The position numbers and the translations under genes were made by a program. Of a stretch of 64,000 bases of DNA, positions 34,013-46,839 are shown piece by piece (position 1 is the stretch's first letter; every line of letters starts with the position of its first letter). Under the pieces are notes generated by a model, which was given only the letters and a program-made list of their open reading frames with translations, had not been told where the DNA came from and made no database searches. This DNA is from Sambucus nigra. Lineage: Eukaryota; Streptophyta; Magnoliopsida; Dipsacales; Adoxaceae. The DNA lies in the NCBI GenBank assembly GCA_949130495.1, contig OX422214.1, forward strand, positions 257,304,187-257,368,186, in the 5' to 3' direction.

Positions 34013-35368
34013 TTGACATGTGATGTCACTAATTATTATTCCATGTGTGCAGTTTATTCAAAATTAAAATATGACTTAATCCACAAGAATGAATTAACAA
34101 TTATTTAATAATTAAATAATCTAATAATGAATAATGAATTTTGGGACTTATATAAATTTGATTATTAAGAAGTTGGTTTGATACTTTGGGTTGATGTTTG
34201 TGACATTTAGAATGCTGGATTAGGAATTAAAACAATGGGTTTTAAGCCCCATATACTAGAATACGATTTGGGCTAAACTTAAAACTATTTAAAAATAATT
34301 TTTGGCTTAATGGGTTAAGGTCCATATGGGAGCTAATATAAATTTCTTGGTTAAGCATATAAAAAAGGAGACTAGGGTTATTGAGAATCATTTTAACACT
34401 TTAGAAAGGAAACCATAGAGAGATTATAAGGACACTACTTGAAGAAAAAAAAAAGGGCAATTGGGCATTGGAAAAGAGGAGAATTGGGGCTTCTTAATTG
34501 GAATTCCACCTACTTGAACTTAGAAGCAAGTTTATTTACTATAGTAATAAAATTATTTTGGTGTTAAAATATAGTTATACATTGGATTCTAAATCTAAAC
34601 ATAGAAATACTTGATTTAAATAATTAAACTATAATTTTTTTGTCTTTAATTTCACCCATACATGAAAATTGATGTCGTTTTCCATGAATATGGGAGTTAT
34701 TGAATAAATCGATTTTAAGGTTAGACTATAAGTCTAGGATTGATTAAAAATCCTTTTATATTGCGTGAATGAATTAGAAAATTAGGATTTTGGATGAAGA
34801 TCATACCTAGTTTTGTCATTCTGAATTATACCTCTAAATCCTTTTATAAATACACCAAATTTGAAAGGATATCATATAAACTAGGTTAGTGAAGTTTGTA
34901 GGACAATTTAAGGTGTATGTAAATGATAAAACTCTTAGGCAAACCGTAAATGGATGTTATGGGTTCAGGGGTCATAACATGGGATGTAAGTAGAAAAAAT
35001 TGATTTTTTAGGGAGTTTTGTGGCTTCGTCGTGCGAACGGCCGCAATTTTGGTTCGTGCGAATGACTTTGTTTTTAGCATCATGCTCATGATTTATGAGT
35101 ATTGGTGAACTATCCTAAATTGACAAAAAGGGAATGTGGGATGAGGATTATAACTTAATTTAAGATAACCTACTGATTTAAAATCTTTACAAGTACGTAC
35201 TAAATCACTTAGTAGAATATGAGTAAGTTAGAACACGTGTTATAAACTTATGGTAATTTGTATTTAAAATTGATGTATAACCTAGATGATATGTGTACAT
35301 GCATGATATACTTGGATGATGTATATATTATATGGTATATTTATTATAATATTATAGTAGATAGAGAT

Positions 35369-35704
35369 GTGTTGTACCATGGTCCGGTTGACGACGTCGC
35401 TCCAGTATCCCAACTGAGAGATGTGGGATCTACCATGGGTCATGCGACAATTAATGCTTCGGTACTCTAGTGTATAGAGATGTGTTGTGCCTTGGTCTGA
35501 TCGACGACAATGCTTCGGTATCCCTAGAGAGCGAGACGAGTTTACCCTGGCCCATGCGATGGTGACCACTTCTATACTCCGGTAGATAGAAATAGTGTAA
35601 TACCCTGGGCAGTGGCAATGCCTCTGCTTCGGTATCCCGAGAGAGAAAGATGGGCTTACCCTGGGTCATGCAACGGTGATCGCTTCGGTACTCCGGTAGA
35701 CAAG
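35369..35704 (+). repeat. Tandem ~113 bp modules in the gypsy LTR, unit 1
   Basis: Three diverged modules start at 35369, 35482 and 35595. Each has GTGTTGTxCCxTGGxC, a (T)GCTTCGGTATCCC block, GAGAGxGAGAxG, a TTTACCCTGG(G)xCATGCGA block and a closing GCTTCGGTACTCCGGTAGA. Confidence 0.85.
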
Positions 35705-35758
35705 TTTATAATAATTGATATGAATAGTACACATGTTAATATACACATGTAGAGGTGT

Positions 35759-35791
<33 letters not shown>

Positions 35792-37234
35792 TTGAGAAGC
35801 GTAGAATAATTATTTATGAATATTCAATGAAGGATGAACAATACGTAATCACTAGCTCACTAGGGTCGGGATTAGACATATGTGATATCTAGAACTGTTG
35901 GGTTTAGGATAACCGAAAAGTTACTAAAATATGAGAAGAATATGCATAATTATACTATCCCCATTATCAATTATATTACTATTACTTATATTTGTTGTTA
36001 ACGTCTCCTAATAACATTTTTCTGGACATTGGCAATTGTGTCGCCTCCGCCCTGAGATCATTTAAGTAGATGGATTTACGTTGATACAGTTGTAGTTACA
36101 CGATGGTACTAGTACTATTGGTTGGTTCGGTATCAAAGTTATGTGGTTCACCTATTGTGTGTTTCAATTATTTATTTTATGTATTTCGTTTTAAAAGCGA
36201 AATTAGGGCTATTAGGAATCTTTTTAATACCCGATAAAGGAAACAATGGAGAGAGAAGGAGGCTACTTGAAGAAAAAGAAAAAAGGGCAATTAGGCATTG
36301 AAGAAGAGGAGAATTGGGGCTTCTTAATTGGAATTCAACCTACTTGAAATTAGAGGCAAATTTATTTAGTATAGTAATAAAATTGTTTAGGTGTTATAAT
36401 ATAGTTTATACATTGTATTCTAAATGTAAACATAGTAATACTTGATTTAAATAATTAAACTATAAAATTTTGGGATTTAATTCAATTGTAAAATTAGGTT
36501 TTCAACCATAAATGAAAATTGATGCCATTTTTCATGAATTTGGGAGATATTGGAGAAATTTGTTATTAAGGTTAGGCTATACTTATAAGATTGATGAAAA
36601 ACCCTTTTTATATTGCATGGATGAATTGGAAAGTTGGGATTTTGGATGAAGTTCATATCTAGGTTTCTAATTTTTTATTATACCTCTAAATCCTTATATA
36701 AATACACCAAATTTGAAAGGATATCATAGAGATTTCATTAGTGAAGTTTGTACGACAAATTAGGGTGTATGTGAAGTGCCAAAATCCTTACACAAGCCGT
36801 AAATGGAGGTTCTGGGTCAAGGGTCATAACAAGGGGTTGTAGGTTAAAGAAAAACGAATTTCTGGAGAGTTTTGTGGTTTTGCCTTGTGAACGATTGCAA
36901 TTTTGGTATGTACGCATGGGCCGCATGAACGGATGTGTTTTGGCGCCGTGCGTACGGTTTAGGTAGATTGGTAAAATTTACTAAATTAAGAAATAAGGGC
37001 ATATGGGATAAGGATTGGATCTTAATTTATAATAACCTATTGATTTAAAACAATTATAAATATGTACTAAATTACTTGGTAGAAGATGAGTAGGTTATAA
37101 TACGAATAATAGAATTACGGTAACTTGTATTGAAAATTGATGTACAACCTAACGGATATGAGTGCTTACATGATATACTTGGATGATATATATACTAGAA
37201 GGTATATTTATTTTAATATTATGGTAGACAAAGA

Positions 37235-37575
37235 TGTGTTGTACCCTGGGCCCGGTGACATTGTCCCTTCGGTATCCTAACTGAGAGAGATAGGATCTGC
37301 CCCGGATGGTGCGATGATTACCGCTTCGGTAATCTAGTATATAAAGATGTGTCGTACCCTGGGCCAATCGATGATGTCACTTCGGTATCCCGAGAGAGAG
37401 ATATAGTTTACCTTGAGCCATGTGATGTAACTTCTTCGGTACTCTAGTAGATAAAAATATTATAGTACCCTAAGTCGGGCGTCATCATCGCTTCGGTAGC
37501 CTAAGAGAGCGAGATCAATTTACCATAGGCCGTGCGATGGTGATCGCTTCGGTACTCCAGTAGACAAGTTTATAA
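37235..37575 (+). repeat. Tandem ~113 bp modules in the gypsy LTR, unit 2
   Basis: Second copy of the same module array (see 35369-35704), in the duplicated part of the 5' LTR. Confidence 0.85.
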
Positions 37576-37898
37576 TAATTGATATGAATAGTACATATGT
37601 TATTGTTAACGTCTCCTAATAAAATTTTCCATGACATGAGCAGTTTTATCGCCTCCACCATGAGATCATTTCAGTAGTTGGATTTACATTGATACAATTT
37701 TAGTTACACGGTGATGCTAGTACTGTTGGTCGGTTCAGTATACGAGTTATGTGGTTCACCTACGATATGTTTGAGTTATTTATTTTATACATTTAGTTTT
37801 ACTACAACCATACTTAGAATGATATTCAATTGTTTGATTTCTGTGAGTTTGTATTATATCTGATCAACCTATTATAAAATTTTATGGGGTGTCACAGT

Positions 37899-37910
37899 TG
37901 GTATCTGAGC
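37899..37910 (+). other. Primer binding site of the second gypsy element
   Basis: TGGTATCTGAGC, two bases after the LTR end. It differs by one base from TGGTATCAGAGC, the complement of the initiator tRNA-Met 3' end that plant gypsy and copia elements use. Confidence 0.88.
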
Positions 37911-37939
37911 ATTTTAAGTTCTAGTGTCGTAGGGATCAT

Positions 37940-38490
37940 GTGTGCGTCCGTTACTTTTTCGGATTGTGTTATCTGATTACTTTAGATCTTTAGCATTTAA
38001 GACATATACTCTGTATAATGATGACCGCTTAGGGAGTTTTTTACAGTTGTTGCTGACGAACGATTCAACTAAGACCAAGTTTATCAGAAGGGTTCCTTGT
38101 TTGGATTTCCTTTATGAGACTTTCCACGCACGAGGTTGATTTCAGTCGAAACTTAGGAACTTTATGAGTGAGACCTTTAGAAAGTTCTTAGCATATGGAT
38201 CGAGGATAAATGTTTTGATCACCATTCGTAGCGATATTATAAGTATAATTTTGTATACTGCACTCGTGTGAGTGCGTGGTAGCCGATATGAGGAGGAGTT
38301 CAACTATATTTCTCTTTCTTCATCGCAAGAGATTGATACGGAGGAGAAGAACAACATTCGCGTTATTCTCGTCAGTGCGAGCACAATTTGTTTTGAGGTG
38401 GCATATTCCTTACGAGGAGGGTTTGACGAGTTTTATTGGGTAAATTTAATCCCCACTCACGTTCATATGGTGGGAGTTACCATTTCTATA
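37940..38490 (+). pseudogene. Gag remnant of the second gypsy element, left part
   Basis: Follows the PBS. Weak gag-like text includes RRVPCLDFLYETFHARG and RGSRYEEEFNYISLSSSQEI (38272-38340), the latter like the MTVxEYExEFxxLSR block of chromovirus gag. Stops are frequent. The gene is cut by the copia element at 38491. Confidence 0.55.
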
Positions 38491-40360
38491 ACAGCTAACA
38501 CAAGATGTGTTAAAAAAGAATTATGAACAAGATATTTCAGGTATTATGTATCCAAGTTTTGAAAAAATAAAACTAAAACAATTTTAAATCAGCACTCTAA
38601 TAGAAAGGGATGGGAGGAAGATCAAGTACGCAAGTGCACAAAGATTTTAACGTGGTATAACCCCACCCAATTGGGGAAACATCCACGGAGGTCTCTACTC
38701 CTCAAAACAAAAATCCACTAAAATAGAGTAACAGATTACAAACTATTTAACAATCTAAACACACAATCAGACCTAATTTAAGTTCAGAAAATATACTAGT
38801 TCCTCTGGATTATTCTGACTTCTCCCAAGGCTCTGATGTTGTAGATGTTCTCTCAGCTTTGTAACTCCACGCCTTTTAGCTTTACGTCGACTCCTAAACT
38901 CCAAATTCTCTCCACCAACACGTTTTAGTGTTGTAGTGTTGTGATGTGATGTGCATAACACATGCATACAACTCACACACACTTACTATAGACAAAATGA
39001 TTATCAAATTACAAATAGACTTCTAATATGCAATAGAAATTTCCAAAATCAGTTTGATCAAAACTCTCAGACTTTGCGATCTTTAATTTTATCCGCAGAT
39101 CAAGAGGGAATCTTTCTATGTAAAAGAGCCAAGATCCTAGACACTTTCTTTATTCGAAAATGTACAGTTATTTCACAAAATGTGAAATATATGAAAGTGT
39201 AAATCCCCTTTCAAGATCTCAACTAGATCTAAGTCTGGATTTTCTTAGAAACTGACATCATAAAAGATTTTGTTGGTTTAGGTTTTGAAAGCAACATAAA
39301 CGTTTTAAAAAAACAACCAACAAAATAAAGATTTCTCGAAAGAAGAAATCAAACTCAGTAATATCTACGTGATATGTATCACAGAGCCTCAAATCTCAAC
39401 TTTCTATGAAAGAAAATGAGATCAGAACTACGTGACTTAGTTAGACAAGGGATTTAGAACTAGAGAGGATGGATCTTCTCAAATCTCGAACTAACTCAAC
39501 TCTTAGAAGGGTTTTCTGGTGAGAAATTGGTCGGAGTTGGGTTAGGGTTTTATTTCTCTCTATTTCTTTTTCTCTCTATCTTCTCTCTTTTTTTCTCTCA
39601 AAGGCGAAAATGATCCAAATATTGTAAACGTTGCACATATGAGTCCTATTTATACTAGATCATGGAAGGCTCTGGAAGGACGAAGAAAATCAACGATTAG
39701 GATTGAATACAAATGATCGAACTAAATTTAATGGCTGACGATGCACCGCTATTAAACTCACTCTGATTGGTTCAAAGGGTTAACACATGGATCACTTTGG
39801 AAGACATGCAGACCATTGATCAAAATGATCCAACGGTTCAACTAAAGTCTCAGATATGTGAGGTAAAGAAAACACAAATCTAACCGTTATAATACCAACA
39901 CGTATAAGGCTATGATTAACTAAAAAACGCGGGTTTTTGATGTTAAAGAATTGAAATTTCCCCCACAATATTATCTAGTGCTTTCGATTTCTACCCAAGC
40001 AAAGGTTTAGGCACTTAGGGAAATTATAAAACAGCCCTAAAACTTTATAAAATCCAATTTTAAATGTTTAAAAATTATTTTAAAAATTCCTAAAATTATT
40101 TAAAATATCTCAAAAATTATAGAAAATCATTTTACTGGGATTTAACTCAGACACACCCATATTATGAAGGAAGCAACACATAAATGCAATCCTAGGTGAA
40201 GTGTTGGTGTTCTACCTTTAGGAACTTTAGAGGAATTCGAATGTAGAGTATGAAGGCTTTTTGGTAGACTAAGATATGACTCAATTTTATCACTATTTTC
40301 AAACTAGATGAGCACCTATATAATATAGACTCAAGTGAGTCAAAGAAGTGGGGTGCTTCA
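38491..40360 (-). repeat. 3' LTR of the SIRE-like copia element, truncated
   Basis: Closely matches 48665-53531 once the nested element there is removed, e.g. the shared blocks TATCCAAGTTTTGAAAAAA, CTGATGTTGTAGATGTTCTC and GAGCACCTATATAATATAGA. It starts (minus strand) TGAAGCACCCC at 40360. The counterpart's last ~90 bp (48573-48660) are absent here. Confidence 0.88.
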
Positions 40361-40374
40361 ATCTCCCCCTTTGG
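40361..40374 (-). other. Polypurine tract of the SIRE-like element
   Basis: On the minus strand CCAAAGGGGGAGAT directly before TGAAGCACC. A second purine run GGCAAAATGGGGGAGAAA lies at about 40632-40649 after the pol stop, as in many SIRE-like elements. Confidence 0.85.
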
Positions 40375-40692
40375 AAATATGAGACAAAATATCCTTTGAG
40401 TCATCGAGGACTCGTAGGGGTACAATTTAAAAAAGAAAAACCTATTCCGATGCAAAAATTCTATCTACCCAATATCCTAGAAAAGCAAAATTACATAACT
40501 CAAGTAGTTACAGATCAATACCCTATTAAAATTTTGATGTAAATAAAGGTACTAATTCCTGAAAATGAGATAACTATGATCAAGAATTTTAGTTGAGAAT
40601 ACAACAAAAATGTCCACGTAGACTCAAATTTCTCCCCCATTTTGCCTCAAATGGATAAAGGGCAAAGAAAATATGTATGAAACAATAAATCA

Positions 40693-41587
40693 TTATTCTG
40701 CCATAACCATAGTAGTAGATTTGCGCAAAGATTCAAATTGAAGATAACCCAATGGTTTAGTAAATAAGTTAGTGAGTTTCAATTCAGTAGGCAGGTAATT
40801 AATTTCTAACTCCTTAGATTCAACTAAATCGCATATGAAATGATATCTGATTTTAATATGTTCGGTACGAGAGTGCTAAACTGGATTTTTGAAAACATTA
40901 ATCGCACTTTGATTGTCACAATAGAGATGTAACTTATCTTCAGTTATATAGTAATCTTTTAACATTTGTTTTAGCTAAAGTAATTGAGCACATCAACTTC
41001 TTGCGGTAATATATTCGGATTCGACAGTAGATAAGGAAGTGCAGTTTTGTTTCTTACTACTCCATCCTACCAAATTGTTACTAATGTAGTAACATGCTCC
41101 TGAAATTCTCTTACTATCATCGAAACAACCAGTCCAATCATCATCAGTGTATCGTACTATAGTACTAAAAGTGTCTTTAGTGTACCAAAGTCCTAAATTT
41201 AGAGTGCCTTTAATGTATTTGATAATTCTTTTAACGCATAATAAATGACTCTCTTTAGGATTGTTTTAATATCGGTCATACATGTAGACAGAGTACATAA
41301 TATCAGGATGGGAGGCAGTAAGGTAAAGTAGGTTTCCTATCATGCTACGGTTTAAAGTAGAATCGATAGTTTTACCATTCTCATCTTTTGAAAGTTTGAC
41401 AGAAGTACTCATAGGAGTCCTAGCTTCTTTAGTAATTTCTAGGCCAAACTTCTTGACAATCTCTAAAGCATATTTAGATTGCGATACAAATAAGCCATCT
41501 GAACTTTGCTTAACTTGGATAACTAAGAAGAATTGGAACTCCCCCATAAGTGACATTTGGAATTTTTTATGCATAATGTCAGAAAAT
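40693..41587 (-). pseudogene. Copia RT C-terminus and RNase H (SIRE-like)
   Basis: From 41587 downward: FSDIMHKKFQMSLMGEFQFF, QVKQSSDGLFVSQSKYALEI and ARTPMSTSVKLSKDENGK, then MIGNLLYLTASHPDIMYSV, the end of copia RT. RNase H continues across a break at about 41266: GTLNLGLWYTKDT, YTDDDWTGCFDDSKRISGAC (first Asp), KKQNCTSLSTVESEYITARS (Glu), LHLYCDNQSAINVFKNPV (Asp) and HSRTEHIKIRYHFICDLVES. It ends at a TAA at 40693-40695. Stops occur inside. The RT palm with the YVDD box is not present; the frame is cut at 41587 by another LTR. Confidence 0.92.
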
Positions 41588-44524
41588 TGTGACACCCCGA
41601 CTAATTAAATACCGGGTAGCTACTCCTTTATTAAATTAATACAAAATGTCGAGTTGGTCCAGTTAACAGCATCACTGTCGAAAACATTTTAATCATTACT
41701 AACCACCTAGTATTTAAAAAGTAAGATGTAAAATTTTAAATTAAGTCTGATTAACATACAATAAAAGAATTATGAAAGAATATCAAAACCATACACTATA
41801 AGGTCTCAATAAAGTAACCAACAAATAATAATAAGTCCGGAGGAAAACTCCTCACAACAATCTCACCACTGAAATAGATAAAACAATATATCCTGAATTA
41901 ATTACATGCCAAGAATCTGAATAACTGATATGAAATGTCTTTAAAAGAAATGGACGACATGCCCTACAAGTGATGGAACTGAATATGGAGTAAAAACCAA
42001 AAGAAGCGTCTACTAGCAAGGCCCTGTAACTTCCACAACAGCTACAACTCGTCACCTGAATGGAAATACTATGCATGGTGTCCTTGTGGCTGGGCACCTA
42101 AAAGGTTTTTACAAAAAAAATAGATTTGAAAGCAAACGGGTCAGAGCCCGAAAGTGGAGAGTATTTTAAAAACAACAAGTGCTTTAATAACATTAAAACA
42201 ATGAATGCAAAATACATGTTAGGACGTGCACTCACATGAAATACTCACCCCTCGACTAATTGTGCACTCCTAACGTACAGTACCCATCTAAGTGGTATTC
42301 ATATCTAACTAAACCGACATAAGTTCTAACCCATCTACTCGGTTCGCACTATAAGTCCTAATGTTATCAATTTAAATAGACAGCTTTACGTTAATTCTCA
42401 AACTCTCAATATATTAGCAACACAATTTACTGGAGATTATCCCCTTATTTATCTTCTCAAGGAGTTACTATAAATTATTCTCATAATTAAACATGACAAG
42501 TCTGTTCATTTAACCGTATATCATTCACATCATAAATATACAATACAAGCACCCCGAGACTAAGCTGCGGTGCACACATACTCTGCTATCCATCACGTAC
42601 ATAAGGATCAAGCATTCCGAATCTCTCAGGAATCGTTCTCAGATAACAACAATCACAATCAATGGAGGCAAACACAGTCACATCACATGGGTCACGCACA
42701 TACCTACGCTCCCATGATCAGCAGTCTTATTAACTTCCCAATAAGTCCTTCTCTGACCTATGTTCTCGAGGTACCAATCTATATCCCCCCCGTAGGCACA
42801 CAAAGATTAGATGGCCCTAAACGAACGCAAACCTCCCGTGATAGCAAGTATGGTAGGTATGTCATACACATAAGTCATATACTAAGCATTCACACATCTT
42901 AGATATCTCATTATTAATAAAGGTATATTCTACATCCTTATACCATTATTCCAATTTTATACATTTTTAAATCTTCCGATAATATATAATGTAGACTGTC
43001 GACACATCTCACGTCATAGTTTCTTGTACTTAAAACCTATCTCAAAGGGATTATTAAGTTTCCTATTATTCCCACATATAACATCATTATTCTTAATGTC
43101 CTTACTTCTGCCCCAAACCTCATTTCATCAAATTATTCAAATTTACTCTTTTAACCCTAATATTATCTCACTCATCGAATTTCATTAGATTTTAGAATAA
43201 TTCCTCAAATTGAATTCTAATTAAGGTCCAAATTTTATAACCATTCCTACTGGTCTTCCTTAAGTCTAAGGATATTCATAAAGTCTCCAATAATAATTTT
43301 CTAAGGGTTGACATCATTAAAATTTTACTAGGGAAAATTTTACTCATTCTGGGAAGGTCGATCGATCGACCTTGAACATCGATCGATCGATGGTGGTCGA
43401 TCGATCGATGGTGGTCGATCGATCGACGGATGAATGTCGATCGATCGATTGCACCAGATAGGCTACGGACTGCTTCGTTTTGTAGTCCTCAAATCGTCCC
43501 AAAAATTCATTACAATGCATGAAACTTCATTCTAACGTTATAATATCATCAAATAATCATCCTACAACATTGTTAACGTTCTAAAACTAATTAATCATCA
43601 CCCAAAGGCCTTATTTAGATCAAAACATCCTCAAGAACCCTAGTTTTCTATTTCTTTCAAGAACAACAGTAATTCTCTTCTTTAATCCGTTTTTAGATCA
43701 TCAAGTATTATGTTTTGGATTCATAATTCGTCCAGAATATGTCAACATGCAATTCCTAACATGGTTTATAGTTTTAATCCTCAAATTCATGGGTTTTTAT
43801 CAATCTGCCAAAACAATGCAATTTTCATAAATGTCTAAGCATGGAAGAAACATTCGTTGCAAATAACGTAATTAAACCACTTGCCTTGGATTATTCTCTG
43901 AATTTGGTGTTGAATTGATGAAGGCTGCTCTCTCTCCTTTTCTCCCAAGGTTGAAGGTTGAAGATGGAGGTTGTGTTTCTCTTTTGGGAACTTCTCCTAA
44001 CCTCTCCTAAAACTCCCGTTGCCCTCAACTCAGTTAATTGTTGGTAATGGGTTAGTGGGTTATGAAATTACCTATTTTAAACTCCCAAAATTCGTTGGTC
44101 ATAATTCCTAAAATTCCAAAATTACCAAAATACCCTTTTAAGTTGCCGGTATGGCCTAAAAATGCCCCGGGACCCAAACTAAGCCCCCGGCTAGTGTTTT
44201 CTGACTATTTCGACCCTTCCGGACTCGTTGGCGCACTCAAAATGACCATTCGGTTGATAAAAATAAAATTCATTTTTTAATTAAAATAATTGCATTCTTG
44301 ACGCGACTGTCACACGAGCCTTAACAAAATTTCCAAATTGCCGTATTTCTATCTCGCGACAATTTCAATATTTTCAATATTCATATCACATCATGTGTAT
44401 ACACATTATAATCAAATACCAACTCACATCTCGTTAGTATTTTATCCGGATTAATTCTCAATTAATTCCCATTTAATTTAATTAATCCCATAAATAAATA
44501 TCCATAAAAGTACGGGGTATTACA
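41588..44524 (-). repeat. Gypsy LTR nested in the copia element, same family as 11968-14924
   Basis: Starts TGTGACACCCCGAC and ends GTACGGGGTATTACA. On the minus strand it begins TGTAATACCCCGTAC right after a purine tract TTAGGGGGGAAGTA (44538-44525), preceded by CGAATTTCGGGACGAAATTC, the usual end of Tekay-like interiors. So it is a 3' LTR on the minus strand. Length 2937 bp. Non-coding. Shares blocks with 11968-14924, e.g. GTCCCTGTGGCTGGACACTT there versus GTCCTTGTGGCTGGGCACCT here. Confidence 0.82.
43356..43450. repeat. Palindromic TCGA array in the LTR
   Basis: Five blocks of TCGATCGATCGA(T) separated by short spacers such as ggtgg, ccttgaaca and cggatgaatg. Confidence 0.95.
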
Positions 44525-46835
44525 TACTTCCCCCCTAATAACAGAATTTCGTCCCGAAATTCGGATAAGTAAGGCACACCTGGAAAATTAGGTATCGTCC
44601 AGTATTCAAAACAATTATAAAGAAAAGCCCAAATCACTAAAACCCTCGCTTCACAATAAGCTTGTTTAACATACTTGATACCTTATCAGAATAATCTTCG
44701 ATAAATGCACCTCACGTTGTGCTCTTATTAAACAACATTCGAATAAAAATAGCCTATACATCATTAGTCGCATTATTTTTATTAGTATTGTGAATCCGCA
44801 CCTCACTACTAGCTCTCATGCGTTTATCAAAACACCAAACTCCCATCCTGGGATGAATCATTAACACATCTGACTACGCTTGTCCATTCCTTGAAATATC
44901 CCGACGTTGTGACTTTTACACAAGGGAAAACCACTTCAGCCTGTTGGTGTCACACAAACCTTTGTAAGCACCTTGTCCACCATAAATAGATACGGGTGCT
45001 TTTCCCCCAACTCTACCATTAGGTAATATCTCCTCCTCATGGCTACAATATACCTCACTAGTAATACCCGATTTGGAATTGAAAATATCGCAATGAATCT
45101 AAAATTTCTTTCATACAATCCATCAGTCGTTAGTCACCTTGCGCCTGCACCTCGGGTTATAGGTGATACAACCCTCAGTTTGAATCGTTATTTCCCACTA
45201 CTTATTGTCACCCCACCTGAATGTGGATTTCGGGGATTTCATCCCAGTTCTAAATAATACTACGTCGAACCACGTACCGACGTGTTCACTATCTAATAGT
45301 GTAAATCATTCAAGTATATAACAATTTGTCTCCTTCTGAACAACATGACTCACGTATTTGAAGGAATTTTTTACCCCTCAAGGAATTTACTAACTTGACT
45401 CTTCCATCCCTGGAATCATCGGTTGGATACAAAATTAATTGGTTAATCATCTAACACCCAACCGTTATACTACTTACTACACCCCTATAAATGCTGACTT
45501 TCTTGTAAATGTTCCTTCCCGTTAAGTGATACTTAACGATCCTCTGCTTCTCTTGGCGTATGCCAAAGTTTCGACCCTTACACTTTCTCACCTCTTTGTG
45601 AAAATTCGGACTCCTTATACCTTATTAACATTCTCACTCTATTAACTCTTGAGTCACCCACGACATTTGATTAGTCGGACTCTACTCCAAATTGCACATA
45701 ATAATTAAATATTTGCCTTCTCAAGAGATATCCCCTTATTAAATGGCTTTCCATTGCTTTTTCACTACATTCGAACGTGCTACACTGATTACATACGAGT
45801 ATACTCATTAACACCTTCTTTTACGACGCTAAATCCTATAAGTAATAATTTCACCCGTCTATGTTCCCTCTTCCTTTGATTTACACTTTAGCAAATCAAG
45901 ATGTCTACGCCCCTTATAACCCAACCATATGGTTTTTAAACATTATATACGCTTCATACAAATCCCAAACTCTTTATTGTCACTGTAAATACAACGGTGC
46001 TATACCACTTGGGTGTTCTCAATCGCTTCTGAATTAGAAATCCTAAATACTTCTTAACCTCAATGCATCCTTTAACCTGCCGAAATAAAACCAAAATTTT
46101 CAGTACTTCTTCACCACACCACTGGCTCTACTGACCTTATATCGTAATTTTCCTAACTAACTATTTTCGTAATTATCGACGGTTTCCAAATTATGGATGA
46201 ATGATTAAATATCCCCCTACTACCAACCTTAAGCTAGGTTTCATGCGTGGGATGTCTCGCAAAGCGAAATTCAAACAAGGAACCCCCCCGATACACTACT
46301 ACCTAACCTTGTCGGTCATCGAGATTTATTAAGCCCTCAGTCCATAACACGTACCCCTATGTTCCCGTCTCTTAACAACAAAGTTACATCTCCTTTCTCA
46401 ATTTAACTTAAACAAGGAACTCTTTCCGAAAGACACTTTTTCTTGACATTGATGGTAATCACATTCCATTTACACTATGAAATTATACTCGGGGCTCTCA
46501 AAATCCCGTCCCCAGGTACACAACTATGAGTATAAACTCCCAGATCTCTAAATGGCGATAAAATAATGCACTATACTTATTACGACATCCTGAGTGTTAA
46601 TTACAATAACCAGCTAAACCGTTTTGCTAACTAGTAAATAAATTACATACTAATCATATCATTTAAATCTCCGCGCATACTATGATTAAGTATCCGAGAC
46701 CATTATGCCTTTGAAATCACAGCAATATTTATATATATATACATATATGCAATAGTACAATTTTGAGCCCGACCCTCTCACAAATGGGGCCTCTCCAGAA
46801 CCAAAATATTCTACCCCAAGGTAGTAACTTCGAAT
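44525..46835 (-). mobile_element. Degraded interior attached to the nested gypsy LTR, not resolved
   Basis: Position next to the purine tract and LTR implies the 3' interior of a Tekay-like element on the minus strand. I cannot recognise integrase or chromo motifs in it; there are many stops. (TA)-rich sequence occurs at 46730-46748. The right junction with the copia gag is placed only approximately. Part of it could be unrelated sequence. Confidence 0.4.
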
Positions 46836-46839
46836 AACC

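Larger units (their letters stand above)
33939..37896 (+). repeat. 5' LTR with internal tandem duplication
   Basis: Compared with the 2149 bp 3' LTR, this copy holds most of the LTR twice. GAATTGGGGCTTCTTAATTG occurs at 34481 and again at 36311, and CGCTTCGGTACTCC with GTAGACAAGTTTATAATAAT near 35681 and again near 37545, so the period is about 1.83-1.86 kb. The junction is near 36195, where the end region of unit 1 (TTATTTTATGTATTTCG) runs into AAATTAGGGCTATTAGGAAT. The LTR ends GGGGTGTCACA at 37896. The first ~70-110 bp known from the 3' LTR are missing or altered and replaced by (TA)n. Confidence 0.85.

Noticed and set aside
43356..43450. CRISPR-like array of short repeats
   Set aside because: Repeats are simple TCGA palindromes with 5-10 base spacers inside a plant LTR; no repeat-spacer regularity and the context is eukaryotic.
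44936..45257. Integrase or chromodomain on the minus strand
   Set aside because: I searched for the HHCC, D-D-E and VKVLW-type blocks and found none.
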